From UBA12158 sp035562735 (GTDB lineage: Bacteria > Patescibacteriota > Microgenomatia > UBA12405): a stretch of DNA of 15,736 bases. Within the stretch, counting starts at the first letter, position 1. Each line of letters opens with the position of its first letter. The notes beneath the pieces are model-generated. The model saw nothing but the letters and a program-made list of their open reading frames with translations. It had not been told where the DNA came from and searched no databases. Below, in pieces: positions 1-5,919 of the stretch. Made by a program: the position numbers and the translations under genes. The stretch spans positions 1 to 15,736 of the forward strand of contig DATMWB010000039.1 in assembly GCA_035562735.1 (NCBI GenBank), written 5' to 3'.

Positions 1-296
1 TCATGGATGTCCTTTGGTCTTCAAAAACTCCCCTTAAGCCGTCTGAAGTTTTAGCCAAAATTGAGGGTAAAAATGCTTACACCACCATAATGACCGTATT
101 AAAGCGAATGGCAGACAAAAAAATAGTTCTTCGTGAGATGAAAGATAGGGTATATCTCTATAAAGCAGCTCAAGAAAGAGGTGATTTTGCCTCCTATGCT
201 CTTGAGGATCTTTTTGGCCGTCTGTTTTGTTCTTATGGTAAGGACACAATCACCGCCTTCAAAAAAAGTGCTAAAAAGTGGGGTTTTCCACTATAA
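1..296 (+). CDS. BlaI/MecI/CopY-family transcriptional repressor, 5' end cut by window
   Basis: The visible 97 residues start at a DVLW motif, which in BlaI/MecI repressors normally lies about 15-20 residues after the true start, so the ATG at position 3 is an internal Met and the gene begins outside the window. A winged-helix DNA-binding segment follows (LKPSEVLAKIEGKNAYTTIM, then a wing rich in Lys/Arg/Asp with VYLYKA), then a short C-terminal dimerisation region. Family members bind palindromes with a TACAnnTGTA core, and exactly such palindromes occur before three genes in this window, one of them 30 bp downstream of this stop codon. There is only one Cys and no C-terminal CxC pairs, so the Cu/Zn-sensing tail of classical CopY is absent, and no BlaR-type sensor protease is visible. 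What signal it senses is therefore unknown; a thiol or metal signal is inferred from its likely targets. Confidence 0.85.
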   Translation, partial: MDVLWSSKTPLKPSEVLAKIEGKNAYTTIMTVLKRMADKKIVLREMKDRVYLYKAAQERGDFASYALEDLFGRLFCSYGKDTITAFKKSAKKWGFPL

Positions 297-307
297 ATAA
301 TTTATCA

Positions 308-343
308 TTGACAATTAACCCTTCTATACTACACTTGTAGTAT
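308..343 (+). promoter_or_regulatory. Repressor-type promoter/operator 1 (TTGACA plus TACTACA-CT-TGTAGTA palindrome)
   Basis: A perfect -35 TTGACA (308-313) is followed after 16 bp by TACACT (330-335) as -10. The -10 lies inside a perfect palindrome, ATACTACA-CT-TGTAGTAT (326-343), that carries the TACAnnTGTA core of BlaI/CopY operators. The right arm runs into the start codon at 342, so the expected transcript start coincides with the ATG and the mRNA is leaderless. A bound repressor would cover both the -10 box and the initiation site. Confidence 0.82.
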
Positions 344-1373
344 GTCTTCCTGTTGCCACTCGTGCTATCAACCCCGCCTAACTATTTCTTTATTCTTGTC
401 TAGTGTCGTCCTTCTCATCTTTCTTTTTTTTCAACAATTTTTTGATATCACGATCAATAGCTCGTCTTCTTTTTTTGCCTTTTATATATTTGGCCTGATA
501 GCCGGTTTTTCAACCTGTTCACCTATTACGGGTTCATTATTTCTTTCCTTTTATAAAGAAAAAAAATCCGCTCTTATTTTTCTCATATCAAGAACAATCA
601 CTTTTTTAATTTTTGGTTATTTCTTAGGAAGTATTGGTGGTTTTTCCCAGATTTTCTTAAAAAATATTGGTATTACAAATCTCATAGTCTCTCTTATCAC
701 CCTCATCTTGGCTTTAAACTTTTTGAGGATATTTACCCTCAAGTCTACGATTATCTCAAAAGTTACAAGACTTTCTGCAGGTCCAGTCATAGCGGGTATT
801 ATTACCTTTTTCCTTCCCTGTGGTTTTACTCTGACCGCCCAATCTATTGCTCTCGTTTCAGCTTCACCCCTTACATCTTCTCTGATCATGTTAAGTTTTT
901 GTCTAGGGACTATTTCCCCCCTTATCCTGATGCTAATAAGCCCAAATAAAATTACTCAAAATCAAAAATTCTCGGCATATTTCAATCAAATCTTTGGAAT
1001 ATTGTTATTAATTTTTTCCCTATATTCAATAAACTCATCATTTACTTTATTAAATCTACCCAGTTTTACTTTTGCCAAAGACAATACAACCAAAGCTTCA
1101 GAAAATATCATCAAAATGACCGCCTCACCCTTTGGGTACAGTCCAAATTATTTTAAGATTAAAGCTGGCCAAAAAATACGCTGGGAAATTACTGATGCTG
1201 GTTCATCAGGTTGTACCAATGCCATTATTGCCAAATCCCTATTCCCCGAGACCATAAACCTCGTCTCAAACACCACCTCCATCAAAGAGTTCACCGCCCC
1301 AACCCTTCCCGGCAAATATGCCTTTTCTTGTTGGATGGGAATGGTTTCTGGAACAATTGAAGTGATAAACTAG
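342..1373 (+). CDS. TauE/SafE-DsbD-like membrane protein fused to a C-terminal cupredoxin domain
   Basis: This 343-aa protein begins with a short Cys cluster (MSSCCHSCY), then shows about seven hydrophobic helices (roughly 13-34, 43-70, 77-100, 112-131, 145-172, 176-199, 213-230). They carry the FSTCSP (57-61) and FFLPCGFT (156-163) motifs typical of the SafE/DsbD transmembrane fold. Residues about 255-343 form a cupredoxin-like beta domain with candidate copper ligands C291, C330, M332 and M334 in FSCWMGM. Fusions of this kind are known in Gram-positive bacteria and are usually linked to copper handling; the cupredoxin should face outside. Transcription is probably leaderless from operator 1, under the BlaI-like repressor upstream. 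Whether it moves copper, electrons (CcdA-like) or another ligand cannot be decided from sequence. The next gene starts 3 nt after the stop, suggesting an operon. Confidence 0.82.
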   Translation: MSSCCHSCYQPRLTISLFLSSVVLLIFLFFQQFFDITINSSSSFFAFYIFGLIAGFSTCSPITGSLFLSFYKEKKSALIFLISRTITFLIFGYFLGSIGGFSQIFLKNIGITNLIVSLITLILALNFLRIFTLKSTIISKVTRLSAGPVIAGIITFFLPCGFTLTAQSIALVSASPLTSSLIMLSFCLGTISPLILMLISPNKITQNQKFSAYFNQIFGILLLIFSLYSINSSFTLLNLPSFTFAKDNTTKASENIIKMTASPFGYSPNYFKIKAGQKIRWEITDAGSSGCTNAIIAKSLFPETINLVSNTTSIKEFTAPTLPGKYAFSCWMGMVSGTIEVIN

Positions 1374-1376
1374 CCT

Positions 1377-1655
1377 GTGTCCGAAATTACTAATATCAAG
1401 AAGAGATTGTCAAAGATTGAAAAGAGAAATCATCGAGTTGAGTTAGACAAAACCTGGGAAACCTCATGGACTCGCCGACTTTTAGTTTTAACTTTAACTT
1501 ATGCCCTCATTGGTCTTTATATGAATATCATTAATGTTAATCGTCCTTGGCTCAATGCCGTTATTCCTTCCCTAGGTTTTTTGTTATCCACCTTAACCAT
1601 AAGCTGGGTTAAAAATTTATGGCTTAAAAACCATGATAAAAGCCATCACTTTTGA
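1377..1655 (+). CDS. Conserved 92-aa protein with two membrane helices
   Basis: The gene starts at GTG 1377, three nt after the stop of the cupredoxin gene and in the same frame, so it is probably co-transcribed. The N-terminal ~30 residues are charged and likely helical or coiled-coil (IKKRLSKIEKRNHRVELDK), followed by the WETSWTRR motif and two hydrophobic helices (about 33-52 and 60-80). I recognise the motif from small membrane proteins that recur in CPR genomes, but no function is known to me. Its last 23 nt overlap the start of the HAD gene, which supports translational coupling. Confidence 0.75.
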   Translation: MSEITNIKKRLSKIEKRNHRVELDKTWETSWTRRLLVLTLTYALIGLYMNIINVNRPWLNAVIPSLGFLLSTLTISWVKNLWLKNHDKSHHF

Positions 1656-2208
1656 TCTTGACGGAGTATATTTCTCTTCCGAGAGTTTTTCTAATTTTAA
1701 AAAATCTCTTAAAATTGATAATTTTAATGACAACCATATGACGCAATTTAAAAAAGGGGAATTATCAGAAGATCAATTTTGGAATTTAACCAGCCAAGAA
1801 TTTAACTTAAAACTTTCTAAAGAAGAAATATTCAAAGCATTAGCTGATGCTTACACAACCAATCAGGACGTTGTTGATACAGTTAGAAAAGTCCGTAAGT
1901 TAGGTATAAAAACCTGTATTTGCACAAACAACTTTCCCACTCGAATAAATGCTTTAAATAGAAAATTTATGTTTTTAAATGATTTTGATGTTCAAGTATT
2001 TTCTTATCAAGTTGGCGCAATAAAACCAGAGGCAAAAATTTTTCAAACTCTAATCGAAAAATCAGCCTGCCAACCAAGCGAAATTATTTTCGCTGACGAC
2101 AAACAGTCCAATGTTGATGCTGCACTTTCATTAAATATCAATGCTTTCTTATATAAGGGGTTTCCAGACTTTCTCTCAAAAACCAAACAACTTGGGGTGA
2201 TGTTATAA
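1633..2208 (+). CDS. HAD-superfamily hydrolase (subfamily IA-like)
   Basis: The 191-aa product has all four HAD motifs: FDLDG (7-11, nucleophile D8 and acid D10), CTNN (97-100, motif II), K131 in a KPEAKIF context (motif III), and FADD (153-156, motif IV acids). A small helical cap sits between motifs I and II (about 15-85), as in HAD-IA phosphatases. The substrate is probably a small phosphorylated metabolite but cannot be named. The start codon lies inside the upstream gene (23-nt overlap), so translation is probably coupled. The 3' end of the gene carries the -10 promoter element of the following MFS gene. Confidence 0.88.
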   Translation: MIKAITFDLDGVYFSSESFSNFKKSLKIDNFNDNHMTQFKKGELSEDQFWNLTSQEFNLKLSKEEIFKALADAYTTNQDVVDTVRKVRKLGIKTCICTNNFPTRINALNRKFMFLNDFDVQVFSYQVGAIKPEAKIFQTLIEKSACQPSEIIFADDKQSNVDAALSLNINAFLYKGFPDFLSKTKQLGVML

Positions 2209-2209
2209 T
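2201..2209 (+). promoter_or_regulatory. Extended -10 promoter of the MFS gene (leaderless)
   Basis: TGTTATAAT is an extended -10 box (TGnTATAAT) whose TATAAT (2204-2209) ends 6 nt before the ATG at 2216, so transcription should start at or next to the start codon. It overlaps the stop codon of the HAD gene. No convincing -35 is seen, which is usual for extended -10 promoters. Confidence 0.65.
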
Positions 2210-2215
2210 TACCAC

Positions 2216-3406
2216 ATGTCCGATATTGCCTATAAACAGGGATTAGCTCGAAATATAAAAATTTATTATCTCCAAAGACTTCTTCTTGGTCTCGAATTTT
2301 TTCTTCCTGTGTGGGTGGCTTTTGAACTAAAATTTACCGATTTTGCTGGCTTGGCAATTCTTGAAACAGTCCATTCTTTGGTCGTCGTCTTTACAGAGCT
2401 ACCCACTGGTGCTTTTGCTGATATCTTTGGTAGAAGAAAATCCATCATTTTGGGTATGTTTTCCACCGCCTTTCTTTATTTTATTTTTCCATTTTCCCCC
2501 AGTTTTGTTTTTATGTGCTTTATTTTTGCCTTATGGGGATTGGCAGATACCTTTATTTCTGGTGCCGACTCAGCCCTACTTTATGACTCTCTAAAAGACA
2601 TTGATAGGGAAGGTGAGTATGCCAAAGTATCCAGTAAAGGCGCTCTGATTTATCGTATGGCAATTGCCTTTGGCACCTTGGTTGGAGGTTCTCTGTATCT
2701 TTTTTGGAACCCAGCCCCCTTTCTTCTCTATGGTGTTGGTTATCTGATTGCTGCTATCTCTGCCCTATTTTTGACCGAACCAAAAATTGATTCAGAAAAA
2801 ATTTCCCTCTCAAACTATCTTTCTCAAACCACAAGAGGGGTCAAAGAAGCCTTTAAAAACTTTTATGTATCCTGTCTCTCGATTTATTACATTATTATTG
2901 GTGCTTTCTCATGGGCTGCTACCTACTATTTTAGTAACATTTACGCCCAACAAAATGGTTTTGGTCCCCGCGAGCAAAGCATTTTATTTTCAATTATCTA
3001 TTTTATTAAATCAATATTTGCCGTATTTATAGCTCATTCAGAACACCTATTTAATCGAAAAAAAATATACACCACACTTTTTATCTTTTCAGTTCTTTCA
3101 TTTTTGCCGGCTCATTTTGTCAAAGGTTCGTGGATCATCGCAATTATTTTTGCCACCGAATTTGTCAGCTCTCTTCGCTTTACTCTGCTTGATAAATACG
3201 TCAATCAGGAATATTCTTCCAAAAATCGTGCCACCGCCCTTTCTTTCTTGAGTTTGGTGATTAGTCTTATCTATGTGTTGGTTGTATATTCAACCAAAGA
3301 CATCTCAAATACCATGGGAGTTGGTGCCATTTACTCAGTTTTGGGTCTAATCTGTCTTCTTATTCTTACACCAACAACATATTTCCTTATAAAAAATCAC
3401 CATTGA
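2216..3406 (+). CDS. MFS transporter
   Basis: The 396-aa protein has about 12 hydrophobic helices and the major facilitator motif A in the loop between helices 2 and 3 (GAFADIFGRRKSIILG, residues 65-80). It belongs to the divergent drug/metabolite exporter-like MFS proteins; the substrate is unknown. It has its own leaderless promoter rather than depending on the upstream operon. Its stop codon TGA (3404-3406) lies within the TTGACA -35 of the next, repressor-type promoter, so the two units are packed without any spacer. Confidence 0.88.
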   Translation: MSDIAYKQGLARNIKIYYLQRLLLGLEFFLPVWVAFELKFTDFAGLAILETVHSLVVVFTELPTGAFADIFGRRKSIILGMFSTAFLYFIFPFSPSFVFMCFIFALWGLADTFISGADSALLYDSLKDIDREGEYAKVSSKGALIYRMAIAFGTLVGGSLYLFWNPAPFLLYGVGYLIAAISALFLTEPKIDSEKISLSNYLSQTTRGVKEAFKNFYVSCLSIYYIIIGAFSWAATYYFSNIYAQQNGFGPREQSILFSIIYFIKSIFAVFIAHSEHLFNRKKIYTTLFIFSVLSFLPAHFVKGSWIIAIIFATEFVSSLRFTLLDKYVNQEYSSKNRATALSFLSLVISLIYVLVVYSTKDISNTMGVGAIYSVLGLICLLILTPTTYFLIKNHH

Positions 3407-3438
3407 CATTTTTAATTTATCTACTACACTTGTAGTAG
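3403..3438 (+). promoter_or_regulatory. Repressor-type promoter/operator 2
   Basis: TTGACA (3403-3408), a 16-bp spacer and TACACT (3425-3430) form the promoter. The perfect palindrome CTACTACA-CT-TGTAGTAG (3421-3438) overlays the -10 exactly as in operator 1, and the distance from -35 to the TACTACA arm is 13 bp in both. Transcription would start near 3437, leaving a ~20-nt leader without a clear Shine-Dalgarno sequence before the ATG at 3457. Confidence 0.82.
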
Positions 3439-3456
3439 TTAATCATTGAATCAAAA

Positions 3457-3537
3457 ATGACAGAAGAAAAAAAATGTACTTGTGGTCCAAAATGTGATTG
3501 CGGCTGCAAAAACGGTAGTGGCTGCAATTGTGGCTAA
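3457..3537 (+). CDS. 26-aa cysteine-rich, metallothionein-like microprotein
   Basis: This short gene encodes 26 residues with seven cysteines at positions 7, 9, 13, 15, 17, 23 and 25, arranged as CTCGPKCDCGC and CNC. The CxC and CxCxC spacing is typical of metal-thiolate clusters; there are no aromatic residues, and a charged EEKK segment leads. It resembles a minimal metallothionein or copper-buffering peptide, but I recognise no named family. It is framed by a perfect promoter/operator and a strong hairpin, so it is a complete single-gene transcription unit. The shared operator ties it to the cupredoxin-transporter and DsbA-like genes. Being cytosolic (no signal peptide), it would plausibly sequester Cu(I), Zn or Cd; that role is inferred. 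Confidence 0.78.
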   Translation: MTEEKKCTCGPKCDCGCKNGSGCNCG

Positions 3538-3550
3538 TTTCAGACGTACT

Positions 3551-3584
3551 AGAGGCTGGTACTGGGATACCAGCCTCTATTCTT
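3551..3584 (+). terminator. Intrinsic terminator of the cysteine-rich microprotein gene
   Basis: A perfect 11-bp stem (AGAGGCTGGTA, 3551-3561, with its complement 3568-3578) encloses a 6-nt loop and is followed by ATTCTT. The U-tract is modest but the stem is strong. It lies 13 nt after the microprotein stop and just before the convergent MFS stop, so it may also insulate the two converging units. The other strand has no T-run. Confidence 0.75.
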
Positions 3585-4743
3585 AATCATGGTTCCATCT
3601 CCAAATCCACAGTGAGACAAAAAGCAGAATTACTGCCGATATTGTCCACACTATGATAGGTGATAACCATTGCGTTAGGATCCCAGATATAAGAAGCCCT
3701 ACGGCGGCTCCAAATGTTCCTGCTCCACTTCTAAGTGAATTTACCGAGGTCCGTACTCGACTGTCTATTCTCTTGTTGGTATAAGAAAATAGCACTGGTA
3801 CCCAAGTACTTCGGCCTATTTCGTGAAATAGGAATGGTACCAATATAAAAGGTATCCAGTTCTTTCCCGCAAAAAATGGTAGAAGCATTGGTATTCCAAT
3901 GCTGGCAATTATCAGTGCCAAACCCCTAGAGCTAATTTTCCACTTTTTTGCCAAAAAACTACCCAAGGCAGATGCCAGGGCAATTCCCATCCAGAGAAAT
4001 CCTAACCATTCACTTTTGCCACTGGCCTCCTTAAACACAACTGACCAAAACATATTAAATGGTTGAAAAGTCGATGTTATCAGCGCAACAGCCACAAAAG
4101 ATCGCCTCAAAACAGGTTCTTTCCATGCATTTTTTGTTATTGTCCACAGATTCAGGTCAATTGGTTCCGTCTCAGTAATTTCCGCCTTTTCAGGAAATTT
4201 TCCAAGCTGCCACACAGTTATTCCTAAAGCCAAAATACTTGTTATTCCTGCTAGTATCCAGGGAATTTGTAAGCCATATTTGGCTCCTACAAATCCACCC
4301 AAAATAGCTGTTGGGATTGTTGCCAACTTTTTCCAAGTATCTGAAACCGACATTGCTCGATGCGTTGTCGTTTCATCTGTGTGGTTACGAAGCCACGACT
4401 CCAAGGCCTCAGACATCAACGCATGTCCAATAGCGGCTATCCCTTCTGCAAGAGCAAAAATCCAAAACCATCTCACACTTCCGTAGACAAACATTCCTAC
4501 TCCCCAGAAGAATAAACCGAACATATAAACTCTTTTTTGTCCAATTCTATCTCCTAGGTTTCCCGTAAATGGGTCAAGGATGGTGGTGGTACTCATATAT
4601 ATAAGATTCAGCATGTTTACCTGAAAAAGTGACAATCCGGCACCTACCAAAAACAATACGTAGGTACTAAATGTCCACGCCGATCCAACATCCTGAAGGA
4701 TTTTTACCAACACAAAAGTCCGTTCTATACTTTTTTGTTTCAT
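3583..4743 (-). CDS. MFS transporter (second)
   Basis: The protein has 386 residues from the preferred start. About 12 membrane helices and motif A (GNLGDRIGQKRVYMFG, about residues 61-76) mark a major facilitator permease; substrate unknown. I chose the ATG at 4743 rather than the in-frame ATG at 4755 because GGAGG (4749-4753) stands 5 nt before it, one of the few clear Shine-Dalgarno sites in the window. The 4755 ATG overlaps that site. The upstream leader contains a long inverted repeat, unlike the leaderless neighbours, so its expression may be controlled differently. It converges on the cysteine-rich microprotein gene. Confidence 0.87.
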   Translation of the reverse strand: MKQKSIERTFVLVKILQDVGSAWTFSTYVLFLVGAGLSLFQVNMLNLIYMSTTTILDPFTGNLGDRIGQKRVYMFGLFFWGVGMFVYGSVRWFWIFALAEGIAAIGHALMSEALESWLRNHTDETTTHRAMSVSDTWKKLATIPTAILGGFVGAKYGLQIPWILAGITSILALGITVWQLGKFPEKAEITETEPIDLNLWTITKNAWKEPVLRRSFVAVALITSTFQPFNMFWSVVFKEASGKSEWLGFLWMGIALASALGSFLAKKWKISSRGLALIIASIGIPMLLPFFAGKNWIPFILVPFLFHEIGRSTWVPVLFSYTNKRIDSRVRTSVNSLRSGAGTFGAAVGLLISGILTQWLSPIIVWTISAVILLFVSLWIWRWNHD

Positions 4744-4773
4744 TTTTTCCTCCATATCTAAATTTTAACGTGC

Positions 4774-4812
4774 CCGACTCTAACTAGCTTTCCCAGAAAC
4801 TTGTTGAGTCGG
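4774..4812 (-). repeat. Inverted repeat in the leader of the second MFS gene
   Basis: CCGACTC (4774-4780) and GAGTCGG (4806-4812) form a 7-bp perfect stem, extended after a one-base bulge by AAC/GTT, with a partly paired interior (AGTTTC against GAAAGCT on the minus strand). It lies 31 nt upstream of the preferred MFS start on the transcribed strand. It may be an RNA leader hairpin or a regulator site; no T-run follows, so it is not a plain terminator. Confidence 0.45.
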
Positions 4813-4850
4813 ATAAGCTTCCGAAAAAGAGGGAAATTTGAAAAAGTCTA

Positions 4851-4876
4851 CAAAAAAGCCTCCTTTCGGAGGCTTG
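4851..4876 (-). terminator. Intrinsic terminator of the small RNA/microORF unit
   Basis: AAGCCTCC (4857-4864) pairs perfectly with GGAGGCTT (4869-4876) around a 4-nt loop. On the minus strand the stem is followed by a run of T residues, giving a classical rho-independent terminator for a minus-strand transcript arriving from about 5050. Confidence 0.85.
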
Positions 4877-5050
4877 TCTGATTTAAAAAATTATTCTATC
4901 ATTAGGCAAAACCTCCTACGAGCAACGCTGGATTCAAAGAGTCGCAGCGATACTGACCACCAAGGATGGCGGTCATTCTGATTTCGTAGTGTTTAAAACC
5001 TATATGTCCCATAATTAGGCTACTTTAGCACAATTAAAAACTCCTGTAAA
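4857..5050 (-). ncRNA. Candidate ~200-nt structured small RNA (or 36-aa microprotein mRNA)
   Basis: This stretch has its own promoter and an intrinsic terminator. The minus-strand RNA folds into a 5' hairpin (5012-5036: UAAUU/AAUUA, GCUA/UAGC) and a three-way junction. The junction is closed by CUACGA/UCGUAG (4984-4989 with 4916-4921, extended by AAAC/GUUU) and holds hairpins GACCGCCA/UGGUGGUC (4967-4974 with 4955-4962) and CGCUG/CAGCG (4945-4949 with 4926-4930). One pair in the second hairpin is G-U on the minus strand and would be A-C on the plus strand, which fits a minus-strand RNA. An ORF of 36 codons (ATG at 5012, stop at 4902) overlaps the fold but has no Shine-Dalgarno or -10 at a leaderless distance. 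It does not match tmRNA, 4.5S or RNase P RNA signatures I can check; a 6S-like or novel RNA is possible. Confidence 0.55.
4902..5012 (-). CDS. Possible 36-aa microprotein within the candidate small RNA
   Basis: An ORF from ATG 5012 to TAA 4902 gives a 36-residue peptide with a Gly-rich, hydrophobic C-terminal half (ILGG, LLVGGFA) and one Cys. It fills the space between the small transcript's promoter and terminator. There is no ribosome-binding site before it. The only AGGAG (4 nt into the presumed transcript) precedes a GTG that runs into a stop after three codons. A second in-frame ATG (4976) gives a 24-residue version. Coding status is doubtful and competes with the structured-RNA reading. 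Confidence 0.25.
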   Translation of the reverse strand: MGHIGFKHYEIRMTAILGGQYRCDSLNPALLVGGFA

Positions 5051-5056
5051 CATCTT

Positions 5057-5085
5057 AGTATCTTATCTCACAAAAATTATTTCAA
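5057..5085 (-). promoter_or_regulatory. Promoter of the small RNA/microORF unit
   Basis: On the minus strand TTGAAA (5080-5085) and GATACT (5057-5062) are separated by exactly 17 bp. The -35 abuts the DsbA-like gene's stop codon (5077-5079), so the element sits at the very end of that gene. The predicted start is near 5050. Confidence 0.6.
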
Positions 5086-5850
5086 CGCTTCATCTACTGC
5101 AGCTTGCATTTCAGTATAGTTGTAAGCACCAACAAATCTAGTTGTATTTATAAGGTAATATGGTGTCCCCTCAAAACCGATCTGTTTTGCTGTTGCCATA
5201 TTTTCACTTATACGGCTGGTGTATTTTCCACTATCAAGACAACTCTTGAGTTTACCTGAGTCAGCAGTTTTACCAATGAATTCAACCAAGGCAGCGATTT
5301 TTGTTCGATCATTACCTATACTTTCATTCATTATTCCATATCCTTCAAAGGACATAAATTTGTCATGTACCTCCCAAAACTTCCCTTGTTCATTAGCACA
5401 ATACATAGCTTCAGTTGCCAATTCTCCAGCCCCATGACCGTTGGCATACATCCACACCATTCCTGCTTTTCCCGAATCTACGAGCTTTTTCATTTCCACC
5501 TCGGGTGCTACGTAAGTACCTCCATCACTTTTTAGAACAAATCTCTCACCCATATCTTTACTTAATTTTGAATTTTTTCCTGCAGCTGCATGACAATAAG
5601 GACAGCTAGGATCACTCACAATTACAAATAGCAATTTACTATCTTTGTTGCCAAAGACCAAGTTTTTTTCGTCGTTAAACAAAGCTTTAACTTTATCCAT
5701 TGTTACTGTCGTATCCACTGCTTGAATCGCCGTTGTTGGCTGATTTTCCAAGGCAGGAACCTTACTTCCATTTTCATTTTTTGAAAAATAATAACCGCCA
5801 AAAAAGGCAACCACTATCAAAACGAGAACGATTATTGTTTCTTTACTCAT
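5077..5850 (-). CDS. Membrane-anchored DsbA-like thiol oxidoreductase (CPYC)
   Basis: The 257-aa protein has an N-terminal signal anchor (about 4-22) that would hold the domain outside the membrane, a linker to ~45, and a thioredoxin-fold domain with the active site SCPYC (C83, C86) and the cis-proline loop GTPYY (P230). A helical insertion between them is typical of DsbA/BdbD proteins. Two more cysteines (C151, C204) may form a structural disulfide. CPYC with N-terminal anchoring suggests oxidation or isomerisation of extracytoplasmic disulfides. The gene is leaderless under operator 3 and so is probably co-regulated with the cupredoxin transporter and the cysteine-rich microprotein. It is divergent from a CPIC membrane protein that could be its redox partner. 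Confidence 0.9.
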   Translation of the reverse strand: MSKETIIVLVLIVVAFFGGYYFSKNENGSKVPALENQPTTAIQAVDTTVTMDKVKALFNDEKNLVFGNKDSKLLFVIVSDPSCPYCHAAAGKNSKLSKDMGERFVLKSDGGTYVAPEVEMKKLVDSGKAGMVWMYANGHGAGELATEAMYCANEQGKFWEVHDKFMSFEGYGIMNESIGNDRTKIAALVEFIGKTADSGKLKSCLDSGKYTSRISENMATAKQIGFEGTPYYLINTTRFVGAYNYTEMQAAVDEALK

Positions 5851-5885
5851 ACTACCAATGTAGTAGTATAATTAAATTCTGTCAA
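5850..5885 (-). promoter_or_regulatory. Repressor-type promoter/operator 3
   Basis: On the minus strand a perfect TTGACA (5880-5885) is followed after 17 bp by TACATT (5857-5862). The -10 lies in the palindrome TACTACA-TT-GGTAGTA (5850-5865), which has one mismatch relative to operators 1 and 2. The last arm touches the ATG at 5850, with 6 nt between the -10 and the start codon, so the transcript is leaderless and the site again overlaps -10 and start. Confidence 0.78.
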
Positions 5886-5919
5886 TAACCAATTACAATT
5901 TATTACCGTAAAATAATTT

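Noticed and set aside
1..296. Naming the repressor CopY
   Set aside because: The C-terminal CxC pairs that bind Cu/Zn in CopY are absent, so only the broader BlaI/MecI/CopY family is supported.
325..330. TATACT as the -10 box for the cupredoxin-transporter promoter
   Set aside because: It stands only 11 bp from TTGACA, too short; TACACT at 330-335 gives a 16-bp spacer and the same geometry as the other two operators.
2343..3032. Alternative-frame ORFs inside the first MFS gene (2343-2594, 2787-3032, and antisense 2266-2466)
   Set aside because: They overlap a clear MFS reading frame entirely and lack promoters or ribosome sites.
3404..3406. Recoded TGA (Gly) as in Absconditabacteria/Gracilibacteria
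   Set aside because: TGA ends the MFS, pepF, queH and DUF4342 frames where their families are expected to end and where neighbouring promoters or genes begin.
3541..3584. Bidirectional terminator also serving the convergent MFS gene
   Set aside because: The minus-strand side lacks a T-tract; only plus-strand termination is supported.
4755..5076. tRNA, tmRNA, 4.5S RNA or RNase P RNA in the longest gene-free stretch
   Set aside because: No T-loop GTTCGA-type signature, no tag-like ORF ending in ALAA, and no SRP or RNase P core motifs could be found.
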